Assembly (NCBI RefSeq): GCF_902686445.1
Contig: NC_062218.1
Span: 16,917,515-16,981,514 of the forward strand
Reading direction: 5' to 3'
Length of the DNA: 64,000 bases
From: Sciurus carolinensis
Lineage: Eukaryota; Chordata; Mammalia; Rodentia; Sciuridae
Shown: positions 1-12,059 of the stretch, in pieces
Layout: the number at the start of each line of letters is the position of its first letter
Numbering within the stretch: position 1 is the first letter of the stretch
Notes under the pieces: model-generated
Database searches by the model: none
The model's input: the letters and a program-made list of their open reading frames with translations, nothing else
Told to the model about the DNA's origin: nothing
Made by a program: the position numbers and the translations under genes

Positions 1-118
1 AGCAAGACTTGTGCACTGAAAATTTCAAAACATTGGTTAAGGAAATTCAGAGGCAAATGGATTCGAAAACACTTTGCAATCATGGATTCGAAGACTTGCT
101 TCTAAAGATAAAATTGTA

Positions 119-244
119 GGGCTGGGATTGTGGCTCAGTGGTAGAGTGCTTGCCAAGCATGTGTGAGGCCCTGGGATTGATCCTCAGCACCACATATAAA
201 TAAATAAAATAAAGATCCATTGACAACTAAAAAAATATTTAAAA
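119..244 (+). mobile_element. ID-type tRNA-derived SINE, squirrel form with extended tail
   Basis: The head has the RNA polymerase III A-box-like GTGGCTCAGTGGTAGAGTGC and a B-box-like GGATTGATCCTCAGC. The tail is the squirrel-type ACATATAAATAAATAA followed by AAAGATCCATTGACAAC and A-rich sequence. A perfect 15-bp direct repeat, AAAGATAAAATTGTA, flanks it at 104-118 and 245-259, which proves retrotransposition and suggests a fairly recent insertion. Confidence 0.95.
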
Positions 245-349
245 AAAGATAAAATTGTACATTTTAAAATTCAAATGTCTATATATTAAGGTTTGATGTG
301 TGCATATGCTTATTAAATACTTAGCAAATATTTTTCTCAGTTTTTTCAG

Positions 350-562
350 TAAGTGAGGGAAGAATGGAGGAACTTTATGTGGAGGGAAATGAGGAGGGTA
401 TGAAAAATGGTGGAATGAGACAGACATCATTACCCTATATATATGTATGATTACACGAAAGATATGAATCTACATCGTGCACAACCATTGAAACGAAATG
501 ATGTACCCCATTGGTGTACAATGAATCAAAATGCAGTCTGTAAGAAATAAAAAAATATAAGA
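350..562 (+). mobile_element. L1 3' UTR fragment
   Basis: It holds the purine-rich stretch, then CATCATTACCCTATAT, then the terminal part ending ATGAATCAAAATGCAGTCTG and an A-rich tail. The same order occurs at the 3' ends near 17174-17335 and 52022-52145. No coding part is present, so this is a strongly 5'-truncated insertion. Confidence 0.8.
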
Positions 563-3239
563 AATTTTAAAAAATTAAAGTCAATTAAGAAAAATGTATT
601 TTAACTTTTAAATTTGCAGTTCCAAGCAATATATAATTTCTTGGATCTTAAAGGATGTGATCCCTTGATCATAATCACATGGTTTTAACAGGATATGACA
701 TATTGATCAAAGTCCTATTCTTCTTGACACAGTTAACTAACAGATAAGAACATGAGGCTCAACCTTGTATTACATTCTGTTTTCTCCTACTTGTTGCAGG
801 GTAGGCAGCTTATTCCCAGTTGCTCAAAGAGCTCATGTCCCCAAAAATTTTTGTACTGGAGCCAGGAAAGAATTCCTCTCTCTGGTACAAAAGCTATGGT
901 GTATTGGAAAAAGCTTCTTTCAATGACCCTGTTTCCAATTTTCATGCTGAATAATCAGATGTAAGCACATATAATCTGTGCTGAAGAATCGTCACATTGA
1001 TTTATACTGGTCTTAAAAATATCAAGAGACTCCTGAAAAAACACATGTAAAATAGGTCAATATTTGTTGAAAAGATATTACAAATATATTACAAAGTAAA
1101 GCAGTACAGATTTTCTGAAATTTATTGTGATAGGACAGTGAGGTAAGCCCGTGGATGTCATAGAGTCTAAGGTACAACTAAATCTGAATTTTACATAATT
1201 ATTTAAACCTCCCCCAAAACATTTAGCTAGTTAATATTAGGATGTTGACACTTGCAAACAAAAGAATCCTAGAAAATAGAAACAAATGAATACACCACAG
1301 GATTGTTACAGTGGTAGCATTATAAAGTAGGCTATTTTTACAAAATGGTTTGTGAAAACATTTCAAGTAGGTAATAAAAAATTCATGACCCAGAAAGCAG
1401 TTAGGTTAAATCTTACAATATGATGCATGTCCAAGGAAGAAGTTACATTTGAAGAATTAAATATCATAATTCTTCTCCATTCACTATATTCCAGTATATA
1501 AAATAGACTCTATTCGAGTCAATATTTTAAACCATTTCCATAGAGTTGAACATTCATAAATTTTAAATCGTGTATCCAACTTACTAGGCAGCCTATAAGG
1601 AGGCTTCCTGTTGAATGCTGGTGAGAGTGATGCACTTTCAATCAACCGAGAATAACAAAATAATGGCATGCCACTTCCACATTTGGTTACTATAATTTTG
1701 TGCATATCCTTGTATCATGGGTATCTTCACTCAATATCTCTTGGATATCTCACTTGGGGAAGTCTGCTGCTCTGTTTTGTTGTGGCTCTTTGGAGGGACC
1801 CACCTAGCAAGTGACTGAGTCTGGTTAAAAATCATGTTAGCAGGCTGGAAGCAGAAATGAGCTCCACTTCAAACCAGGTTGGAAAAACCCTTAGCCCTTT
1901 CTTGCATTTACAGTAGAATCTCATAAACCTGAACCGAAGCTAAGCCATATGTAAATTTCTGATCAAAAGGAATTGTGATATAATAGTTTCCGTCTATTTC
2001 AAGGGGCGAAATAAGACTAATTTGCAATACAACAGCAATTAAATCATACACATTTCTGAAGTTGCAAATGACTTGATAAGTTGAGGGGACCCTTTTTAAT
2101 TCTTGTTATCCTGTTATCCTTTGTGTAATGTTTAAGGAAACTAAAAATAAAAACTTGAAATCAACATGATTGCTTTGCATTTTTATTCTTGAAACTTTCC
2201 CTTCCTCTGACTTTTACTTTGATATGTTTCCAATTTAAGAAAAATAAAAATATAAAACATGAGGATGAATATTATGAAACTTCTATTTTCATATATCTGC
2301 TTCAGATATTATTTTAAAAAATTGTGGCACAGATGATGTTATAAGTGATCTACTTGCCATAATCAAATTCTCAGCTCATTCTCCCAGAGTCATTATGAGT
2401 GTTCTGCAAATCTTTTTCTATTAATTTATACATGCTTTTAAAAACTATGCTGGAATGAAATAATTTGTGTGTTTTAGATTTATATTTATGGTATATTTTT
2501 CCAGTTTATTTATTTTACTCTTCACCATAATTTTGAGATATATCTAAGATACTGTTTTAAAATGTTAATTTTAATAGTATATTTCAGTTTAATAATTAGT
2601 CATAATTTATGCATTCTTATGTGTTGCCAAATTAGAAAGATTTCAATGAATATGCATTTACCTATCTCCTTATGCATGTACAACAAGATTTATCTAGACA
2701 ATGTCAACAATTGAAGTTCTCCCTGGATTTTCAGAACATTGTCCTTTCCTGGTTTTAAAATCCTACTCCTAACAGTTGCATTTAAGTTTAATTTCAAAAT
2801 TATTTTTAACTTTCTTCTTATGTGATAATATTGTCTATAATTAGGTCTTTATTACCATTCCTATATAAAAACTGTAGGAAGAGAACTTGTCCAGTGGTTT
2901 CAATTATAACCTACAAATGTGTGGCTACCAAACTAATATTCAAATCTACTAAGTCTGGAATTCCTGCTATAATACTGGAATGGCAGGCATCTAAAACATG
3001 GCATCTTTTTGAGAATTAAATTGAAAATAAATTGGGAAATTTAAAATATATGACAGTGAAAAAGGAAAACTGTAAATTGTTTAAAATTCATAATTAAAGG
3101 GACAAAGGAAATTGAACAACTTAATTTAAATAATTAACAGACTTTTCCTGTTTCCTGATATAAACTGTATTAAAAAACTTAAAAATCGAAAATTGAAAAT
3201 AAACAAAACAGCATATAAAGACCTTTAAAAAATATTGTG
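563..3239. other. Unassigned AT-rich intronic sequence
   Basis: No coding exon, RNA gene or confidently named repeat was recognised. Open frames are short (63-73 codons) and resemble no known protein. Confidence 0.5.
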
Positions 3240-5230
3240 AATGAAAAAAGGAAGTTCTTTCTTATCATTCCTATTTAAGAGAGTTGTTAAAATTTTTACC
3301 CAAAGCAATGAGACAAGAGAAGGATATTGAAGGAATGCAAATAGGAAAAGGAGTCAAATGATCTCTATTTGAAAATAAATTGATCCTATATTCAGAAGTC
3401 CCCTAAAACTCCCCAGAAGAGAAGGTTTCTAGAGCTGAAAAACAAATTCAGCACAGTAGCAGGATATAAAAGCAATTTACAAAAATCAGTACCTTTTTTA
3501 ACCACCAAAAATTAATTCATGGAAAATAAAACAGGAAAACAATTCCATTCAAAATAGCCTTGAAGAAAATTAAAATAAGTAAAATACCTGGGAACAAATG
3601 TAACTTAGAAGATGAGAGATACCTACAATGAAAACTACAGAACTGTGAAAAAGAAATTGAAAAAGATATTAAAAGATGGGAAGACCTCTCATGTTCTTGG
3701 ACAGACAGAATTAATATTCTTAAAATGGCTTTATTACTAAAAATGACCTGCATGTTTAAAGTAATCCTATCAAAATACTCACAGAACTAGAAGAAACAGT
3801 ACTAAGATACATATGGAAGAACAAAAGACCCAGGCTAGCTCAAGAAATTCTGAGGAAAAAGATCAAAGCAGGAAGGGTCAAAATACTTGACCTCAAATTA
3901 TACTACAAAACCATAGTAAAAAAAGCAGTATGATGTTGGCATTAAAAAAAAACAGACAAAAGACCAGTGGAAAAGAATAGAAGACTCAGTGACATATCCA
4001 CATGGCTACAGTCATCTGATTCTGGACAAAGATTCCAATACACCTTTAGGAGAAATGACAGAATTTTAACAAGTAGCATATGTAGAAGAATGAAACTACA
4101 TCCCTACCATTGTCCTGCATAAAAGTCAACTCAAGTCATCAAAGACCTGGAAATTAGATCAGAAATTTTGTAACTGCTATCTAAGAAAATACAAGGTCAG
4201 CACTCCAACATATAAAGCAGGAATTGACTTCCTTAGTAAGGTCCCTATGGCTCAAGAATAAAACCAAGAGTCAATAAGTGGGATGGCAATAAATTAAAAA
4301 ATTTCACCACAACAAAGGGAATAGGAGAATGAAAAAGACAGCCTACAAAATGGGACAAGAATTTTTCCACATACTCCTCTGACAGAGGATTAATATCCAA
4401 GCTGTACACAGAACTCAAAAAAAAAAAAACACTAAAGTAAATAAATAAGTGAATTAATAGCCTAATGAATAAATGGAAAAATGAACTTGGCCAACAAATA
4501 CATGAAAATAATTTTCAACATCTTTAGTTATCAGGGCAATTCAAATTAGAAAATTCAGATTTCACCCCACCCAAGTTAAAATGGCAATCATCATGAATGT
4601 AAGTAATAATAAATGTTGGCAAAGAAGTTTTGAGAAAGGAACAATTATACATTCTTTTGGTGAATACAAATTAATACAACTACTATGAAAATCAGTAGGA
4701 AGAATCCTCAAGAAATGAGGAATGGAATCACCCAGCTATTCTATTCCTTGATCATTTATTTAAAAGAATTAAAATCAGCATACTGTAGTAGTACAAGAAT
4801 TCCATTGTTTATTGCAGTGCAGTTCACAATAGCAGTTATAGAATCAACCTAGGTCCCTCAACAGAAGAATAGATAAGAAAATGTGATACACACACACACA
4901 CACACACAAACTCACAGTGGAGTTCTAGTCAGCCATAAAATTATGTTATTTTTTGACAAGTGGATGGAACTAGAAAATATGCACAGTGAGCTAATCTAGA
5001 CTTAGATAATCAAGGGTCAAAAGTTTCTTCTCATATAGAAGCTAGAAAGAAAAGAAACAGAAAAAAAAAGGAATCACATGAAAATAGAATAGAAAACACT
5101 AAAGGATATCAATAGGGAGGGAGAAGGGAAAAGCGAGAAACTGAGAAATTCATCCTAATTATATGATGTGCATGTATGAATATATCACTGAGTCCCTATG
5201 GATAATTACTGGGTACTAATTAAAAAATAA
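3240..5230 (+). mobile_element. Old L1 remnant (ORF2 C-terminal half and 3' UTR), non-functional
   Basis: The sequence follows L1 ORF2 from after the reverse transcriptase region to the 3' end. Recognisable stations are the conserved segment reading roughly 'KDLSCSWTDRINIL' near 3680-3725, a segment reading [11 protein letters not shown] near 4385-4420, and FHPTQVKMAI near 4560-4590. Frames are broken by many stops and indels, so no protein is possible. A (CA)n tract at 4887-4908 interrupts the C-terminal part. Confidence 0.9.
4887..4908 (+). repeat. (CA)n microsatellite inside the old L1
   Basis: About eleven CA units sit where other L1 copies here have a short TA/CA-rich segment between 'GTGGTA' or 'GTGATA' and the motif for EYYSA. 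It seems to have grown from an L1-internal seed. Confidence 0.9.
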
Positions 5231-5235
5231 ATAAA

Positions 5236-5405
5236 TAGAAGAATGATCAGTAGAAGAATAGTATCAGAGAAGGGAGAAGGGGAAGGAAAGGGAAAGTTTT
5301 GAAGAATGAAATGGAGCAAATTCTTTTATGTGCACTTACGAATATGTCACAATGAACTCCACCATTGTGTATAATTGTGATGCACTAATAATAATGTAAT
5401 ACATA
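5236..5405 (+). repeat. Second L1 3' UTR-like module
   Basis: After the A-rich end of the first L1 tail, a second unit begins with GATCAGTAGAAG. It has a purine-rich part and a part reading ATTGTGTATAATTGTGATGC. The same two-unit order is seen at 8150-8480. Confidence 0.6.
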
Positions 5406-5639
5406 GGCTGATTATAAGAAACTGATACAATTCAAAATAATAATTTCAGAAGATGTTGCTATTCTCAAAATCAAAATAAAAAATAACTGGTCATCATCAG
5501 AAGATTTTTTAGACAAAAATTTTTCAAACTGATATTCCAGTGCAAGAAATCCAGGATTCTTTTTACATTTACCCATCAATAAACAAGTCGGCTCTTTTCC
5601 CATCATGGTTATTGAGAATAATTCTTCTAAAAACACAAG

Positions 5640-6128
5640 AATGTGGATCTTTCTTTTGAGATTGTGATATCATTTTGTATAAATATATATACACAGATAC
5701 ATAAAGGATATTAAGTAAAATTACTCAGTGCCCCAAGAACAAATATTATATTATATACCTTTTATTTGTTATCTAACCCTTAAAATCAACAATGTACATA
5801 TTAGAATGGTGGTTGACAGTGTCTGTATGGGTGAGGGAAATGAGAAGTTATTATTAGTGCATTAAAATTATTCAGAGTTTAGAAATTCTCAGTTATGAAG
5901 GAAGAAGTTGGATGGAAATCTAATATATGACTCAGTGACCATGGCTAATATTAGTGCATTGTATGCTTGAAATTTATTAAAATAAATTTTATGTATTCTT
6001 ACTATCCTCACACACAAACAGTAACTATGTGAGGAGATGGAAATGTTAACTGGCTTGATTGTTGTGATCATTTCACAAGGTATACACATACGAAATCATT
6101 AAGTTGTACACCTTTAATTCATATGGGC
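5640..6128 (+). mobile_element. Old L1 3' UTR (L1MA/L1MB-like)
   Basis: It resembles the classic old mammalian L1 3' UTR: a 'GAATGGTGGTTGACAG' segment, then 'CAGTGACCATGGCTAATATT', then 'ATTAAGTTGTACACC' near the end. Strongly diverged. Confidence 0.7.
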
Positions 6129-7419
6129 TCTACTTGCTAATATCTTTAAAAAACTGAAAAAATAATTATATTATTGATAAAGAGAATAAATGGGAAAAAT
6201 TAGAGCAACAATACTGAGGTGGAGATGAACTCAATGAAACATGTATGCGTTTAATAAGAGGTAACCAGAATATAAACATTAAATTTATTACCAAATTAAA
6301 TAATTTCAAAGTAACTCAGATCTATGAGATTTTGATATTATGATACTATAATAGAGTACATTTTTTTACAAAGTCTAGTTTGAATTGAGTGTTTAAATAT
6401 TTTATCATTGTTGGTGCAGAGGACAAATAATGTATACATTGACTTTTGTACTCCTCAAAATAGTAACTTCAGGTTTGTCACATATTTACCTTAATATGCC
6501 TACGTTAGAGGATATTTAAAACTTATTTTAAAATAATGATTACATCAAGGTGAACAATAACTCTGAGGAAATGCAAACTCTAACAAGCAAACATTTTGGT
6601 GCCAATCATTAACACCAAATGTATAGCATTACCTTAAAAAATTCTGACGCTTGATGGCTGGAGAATGTGGCTAAGTAGTACAGCAAAAACTTAGCCTGCT
6701 GGAGGTATTGGGCTCAATCCCAGCACCAAGAAAACTAGAATAAATCTGACAACTGTAACCAAGTATTCTGTAAATATGTCACCATCTTTAAATGATAACA
6801 CATGATCTTTGTTCATTTTTAAGAATTTTACAATTTTGTTCATTTGTAAGAATTTACATTTATGCAGATATCAAAGGTTGGGTGAATCTTTGAAGAATAT
6901 TGTTCAAAGGACAATTAGCAATTTTTGACTAAATGGTGCACAGTGTTAGCATTAGTACCTGTGATGGAATTCAATAATGTAAAATGATCATTGTATTATT
7001 TCCAAAAATAAACATATTTAAATAAGATTCACAAAGGTCATGGTTCATAGATCATGTGTTTTACAAGGTAAAGAATCTTCAGCATATTTACAGTATTTTT
7101 ACTTTATGCTCTTTTGGAAAAAGATAAACAAAATTATAAAGTACATATTTGTCATGAATAGTTTTGTAAAGCAGCCTCATCAACATTTATACTGTTGCCA
7201 AAATTCTCTCAGACTACTGTCCTTGAGATAACAAAAAGTTATATTGTGTGCAAATTATCAAGTTTTCAAGAGTGTTAATGAAAATAAAGAGATGGCAATT
7301 CAATAAGCACATACACAATACAGATATCTACTCACACATATTTGCCACATATATCCATATACATATTTCCACTTGATTACAGAATTTTATCTTCTTAAAA
7401 TTCATGTGTTGGCAACGTG
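6129..7419. other. Unassigned AT-rich sequence with one decayed ID SINE
   Basis: Apart from the ID element at 6655-6740 no repeat family or exon was recognised. Confidence 0.5.
6655..6740 (+). mobile_element. Decayed ID-type SINE
   Basis: The head GGCTGGAGAATGTGGCTAAG and the B-box-like end GGGCTCAATCCCAGCACC are recognisable, with heavy divergence between. The extended squirrel tail is absent, so it is probably an older insertion. Confidence 0.7.
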
Positions 7420-7745
7420 ATCTCAACCACTTCACAATGTGACTATATTTGGAGTTAGGTATTTTAAAGAGGTACTTAAATGAGGTCATTAGAATATTCT
7501 CTAATGTAGTGTGACTGCTGTCCATATGAGAAGAGGAAATAGTTCATACACACACAGAAAGGCAAAACCTTGTTTGGACATAAGAAGCAGGTGGCCCTTT
7601 GCAGGTCACAGAGGGAAGATCTCAAAAGAATCCAAGCCTATAGACACCTGGATTTTGCACTAGTAACCTCTATAACTGTGAGAAAATTATTTTCTGTTGC
7701 CTAAATACCCAGTTTTTGGTACTTAACAAATTAATGCAGAGTTTA
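7420..7745 (+). mobile_element. Ancient LTR-like repeat (ERVL/MaLR group, family unresolved)
   Basis: The sequence follows a widespread mammalian repeat with 'ACAATGTGACTATATTTGGA', a GAGGTCATTAGAAT part, GACTGCTGTCCATATGAGAAG, and 'TAACTGTGAGAAAATTATTT' near the end. The fragment at 38880-39200 looks like the same family in the opposite orientation. Family name is tentative. Confidence 0.6.
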
Positions 7746-8149
7746 GAAGTGCATATTTTCTCATTGAACCAGTAAGTATAACATACATATGTATATCTAG
7801 ATATGTAGTTATATAGTTTTATACATATGTACACATATTTTATGTGATTCTTCCAATTGTGTATTAGATTGGAGGTGTCACATACGTAATTCTCAAGAAC
7901 CAATTTGATATCTGGATATAGAAGAGTAAATACAAATGTGACATAGAAGACTTAATACTGGGTTGAAAATAAGGGGAGACACATGTTCCCTTCTTTTCTT
8001 AGAGCATTTATTTGAAAAAATTTGTAAGTCATTTCTGTTCCTTTTTGAAATACATGAAACTTATTTTGAAAGCTAAATGAGCCATTAGTCAACTTTACAG
8101 TCAAGATGTGTCTTTTTCAAGGATCTGAGAGTCGCCTCTTTAAAATGCA
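7746..8149. other. Unassigned sequence
   Basis: AT-rich, with short TA/CA-rich stretches near 7790-7840. No gene or repeat recognised. Confidence 0.5.
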
Positions 8150-8480
8150 AGGGGGTGGGGATTGAGCTGGGGGTGGGAGGACGACCAGGAAAAGAAAAGA
8201 ATGATGGAATGGAATTGACTAAACTATGTTATGCACATACATTACAATATCACAGTTAATTTCACTTTTGTGTATATCCATAAAGCACTAATGAAAAAAA
8301 AAATCTATAAGTAAACAAAGACCAGTACAGTAGAGAAAAAGGAACAGAGGGAGGCAAAGGAAAGGCACTGGGGATTGAAGTGGAGCAAATTATATTCCTT
8401 GCTGTATGGTATGTCAACAGTAGCCCCAATATTATGTATGACTATAAGACACCAATAAAAAATGAAATAATCAAGAAAGA
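8150..8480 (+). mobile_element. Two tandem L1 3' UTR-like modules
   Basis: Unit one (8150-8310) runs from a G-rich start through 'TAAACTATGTTATGCACATA' to 'AAGCACTAATGAAAAAAAA'. Unit two (about 8311-8480) starts ACAAAGACCAGTACAGTAGAG and ends 'ATGACTATAAGACACCAATA'. The layout parallels 5110-5405. Confidence 0.6.
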
Positions 8481-8487
8481 CAATGCC

Positions 8488-8687
8488 ATCAGACATGGTG
8501 GCACACACCTGTAATTCCAGCAGCTCAGGAGGCTGAAACAGGAGGGTATCACAAGTTCAAAGCCATCAGCAACTTAGTGAGTTCCTAGGCAAATCAGGGA
8601 GACCCTGTCTCCAACTAAACTATAAAAAAAATACCAAGACTGGGATGTGACTCAGTGGTTAAGTAACCCAGGTTTAAACCCTAGTAT

Positions 8688-8727
<40 letters not shown>

Positions 8728-8753
8728 AAAAGAAAGGAAAGAAAGAAAAACAG
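8488..8753 (+). mobile_element. B1-dID composite SINE with long A tail
   Basis: A 7SL-derived B1 part (CATGGTGGCACACACCTGTA, then 'AGACCCTGTCTCC') is followed by an ID-like part (GGGATGTGACTCAGTGG ... ). The tail is about 37 uninterrupted A's plus a GAAA-rich run. A perfect 10-bp direct repeat, AGACAATGCC, flanks it at 8478-8487 and 8754-8763. The long unbroken A tail suggests a young insertion. Confidence 0.9.
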
Positions 8754-8763
8754 AGACAATGCC

Positions 8764-9811
8764 CCTTTCCTGTCTCCAGCTTCTGAGGACAGGCAGGGAC
8801 TTAATTCTGCAGCCTCTAATTGTAAGTTGCAATTATGACAGGTTTGTTTATTTGTTGGTTTTCCCTAAGCAGGGTCTATTAACTGACAAAGATGGTCACC
8901 ACAATTACCAAGTGTATTTAAGAATAAGTTTTTACTGTAGATTAGTGGTGATGTTATACCCTCTCACTTGAAGAGTGATTCTTGATTATCTTGACAACAT
9001 GTATGTATTGAGTTGCATCCATCTGCTCCATTATATAAAAAAGTGATATTTCGTTCTGTTATTCAATCTATTAATGAACTGTTTGTCACAAGCATCATAT
9101 TTTGGTTTAGTGTTTATTCAATACAATTGTTTTCTTTATCTTCACTAATTTTTTAGACAGTCTTTTGGGGGTTCATAAAAGATCGATTTAATCATATTTT
9201 CCAGTTATTTGGGGGGAAGTAATGCATGCCCATAGAGCTATTATTTCATGGAAATATAAGTCATGAAATTGTTCAAAATTATTTTTCTTGTTTTCAAGGA
9301 TTTCTCTTTTCAGATTGTATATCTGGGCACTGCTGTTGCCCTTCCTTCAATTCTCCTCATCCCACTTCCTGTCCATGATACACTGTGTGGTTTGCTCAGA
9401 ATGACCACAACCTAACTAAATGCAGCGTAGAGTCCCGGGCAACAGTACCACACCAATCTCATCATTAAATCAACAAAGTATGGTGCTGAAAAAGTGGCAG
9501 ACTTTCAAAATACTAATCAGGTTGCTTCCTGGGAAAATAACCCAGTGTCAAAGAAGAATGGGTGAACACCTAATAAACCATAAGTTCCTTCGATTCTTTT
9601 GCAAAAATTTTTGGTCATCTCACTAAGGATTAGAAAGTAAGGTGTACATTGGCAGATGTAAAAAAAAAATAAGGACATTTTGTCTATAGGAATAATTATG
9701 GGAGAGTCATGTATTATGAGTAAGATTTATCACTGCAAAAGAATAGACAGGTTGTGATTTTAAATCCTCTACTACAATGTATTTTCTTTCATGTCTTGAT
9801 TGTAGCTATCA
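8764..9811. other. Unassigned sequence
   Basis: No exon, RNA gene or named repeat recognised. The 68-codon frame at 9420-9626 resembles no known protein. Confidence 0.5.
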
Positions 9812-10018
9812 TTTTTTTTTTCTTTTTGGTACTAAGGGTTGAACCTGGGGCTCTTAACCCCTGAGCCACCTCCTCCCTTTTTATATTTTATATAGAGACA
9901 GGGTCTTGCTGAGTTGCTTAGGACCTCACTAAGTTGCTGAGGCTGGCTTTGAACTCAAAACCCTCTGCCTCAGCCTCCTGAGCCATTGGGATTACAGGTG
10001 TGCATCACCAGAGCCAGC
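9812..10018 (-). mobile_element. B1-dID composite SINE
   Basis: On the plus strand it reads as the reverse complement: T-rich tail, the ID part (GGTACTAAGGGTTGAACC ...), then the B1 part (GAGACAGGGTCTTGCTGAG ... GGGATTACAGGTGTGCATC). Imperfect flanking repeats near 9802 and 10020 suggest moderate age. Confidence 0.9.
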
Positions 10019-12059
10019 TGCAGTCATCAATTTTAAGAGAATATCTTAACTTACAGAGGAATTTTGAATCAAGGATTTTTCAGTGTTGCTGGGTATCACC
10101 CTGGAATTAGTGTATCCAGAATAGAGATCAGAGCCTCAAAAAGGGACAATGCTATTTTTAAGGCAAATGTGAATGGTAAGATTGTAAGAGGAGATAATAT
10201 TTATTCCTGTGGTTCTGAGTGTCATCTATAAGCCTAAAACTCCCAAATTGATAACAGTTACTACGTCTTGAATTCTCATTGCAATTTTGAAATGAATTTT
10301 GGGAATTAAAACTTGATACATCTGTTTATAAAACTAAGTTGAAAAAATTTGGAAAGATTAAAATGCAAACCACAGAAGAAAGATTAAATAAAATGTTTGA
10401 AGTTTATATCATAAATGAGAGTATTAAATTGAATGAAACAAATTGTGAAAATTTATTTTTAGAACACTCCCTATTCACTGAAATAAACATGCTAGAACAC
10501 ATAACAATCAACAATAGAGTAAAAAAGGTGGAAATTAAGAAATCAAATGAGGATTATATTTTAAAAATTTAAATTAGAAATAAAAATTAAATTCTCTGTC
10601 CTCAGTCTCCTAAACTTAAGTTAGAGTCTTAAAACTACTGTAAAAATGTTTATTATTAAGAATTACTCAAGTTGAATGAAGACAAATACCATCCAAGTGA
10701 GGAGATTTGTAGAAAAATCTAACAATTAAAGTCATGTCAAAAGAAATAATGACATTATGGTCTTCAAAATTTGATTGTTCACCTGCTTAGAGTTACTAAT
10801 ATTTCCAAATGAGATACAGAATTTGAACTTAAACAGGTGTTTTACTAATGACTATGCACTAATATGTGAGTACTGATGCAAAATTGGAAAAAAATAAGGG
10901 AAATTTATGGTTTAACAACTAAAAGGATATTTTGAAACAGACTATATGAAAATTATTAATGCCAATTCTTTATAATTATAGAGGTAGAATATTTAGCATT
11001 CTATCATTAAAAATACATAAACATTAGAACACAATTTTCAAGTGTGTGCATGTGTGTGTGTGTGTGCACATGTACAGGGGATATGTACTACAGGTATATT
11101 ATAGGTTTATTATATATTATAGGTATTATATATTACAATATAATAGGCATATGTTACACAAATATTTGATAGGTACAAGATACTTACATGCCTTAAGATT
11201 TTATAATGAAAAAAATTTGATCATAGACCTAATTGATACAGTGAAGAAGTTGATGTCAATAATATGATATGGAACAGGTAAAGCCTCTTTATAAATCATC
11301 AAGTCATTTAATATACATTTTCAAAATCCAGGAATCCACTGTTTAAATTCTTTGGTAAGGAAACAATCCCTAGTGTGCTTTTCATACAGTTCTGATTTTA
11401 GAAAATTAGAAGATTTGACAATGATGCTGCCCAGGAATGCTTACATTGAGTAACAGTCCTTGTGTATGCAAGCTAGAGCAGAAGAGTTTCAGTTGTTGCC
11501 TTAACACTCATCAGCCAGGTAGGGATGTCCCACCTGATCTACAACAGTGAAGAGTCACTGAAGCTCTATGACAAAGGAATACCAATATTCATCGTGCCCC
11601 CTGTGATCAGGCTCAGGGAGACAGGCAGTACTGGGGAAGAAGTGCAGTTAGGCCCAGCAGATCTTCCTACCTGAGGAGGTGGCTTTATTCAAAAGAAGGG
11701 GCCTCTAGGACCCTGCAGCTGGTGCTGGCTTCTAGTCTCTCAAACTGATGTCTATACCTTGAACCAGATCTTTTTCAAAGTACTGAGATCCATGTTCTGG
11801 ACACTAGGAGATGTCTTCCCTCACTCCTCTAACTTAAATATCTTTTTCATATCAAAATAAAAAGAAAATTATCAGAGAGATTAGTTCACTCTTAAGTATT
11901 ATTTGCATTAAAAAGTAGAAATGCATGGAAAGAGAAATTTGTAATACCAAATATCTGGTACAGAATTTATAGTATTTTAGTGAATATCTTAAGTTCTTAA
12001 AAACATATATTTTTTTATCAAGTCAAGAATAAACACATTATAAATGCATAATACAAATG
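10019..12059. other. Unassigned AT-rich sequence with a (GT)n tract
   Basis: A GT-rich microsatellite lies at 11041-11068, next to a TATA-rich stretch up to 11165. The interval 11440-11870 is less AT-rich and ends in an AATAAA-like stretch; it might be a retrocopy but no parent gene was recognised. Confidence 0.5.

Noticed and set aside
119..200. tRNA gene suggested by A-box and B-box-like sequence
   Set aside because: No full cloverleaf with matching acceptor stem; the extended tail and target duplication show it is an ID SINE.
8647..8838. Lysine-run protein
   Set aside because: Encoded by the A tail of a SINE.
10339..10572. 77-codon frame rich in K, E, N and I
   Set aside because: Composition is that of random AT-rich sequence; no domain, no splice context and no similarity recognised.
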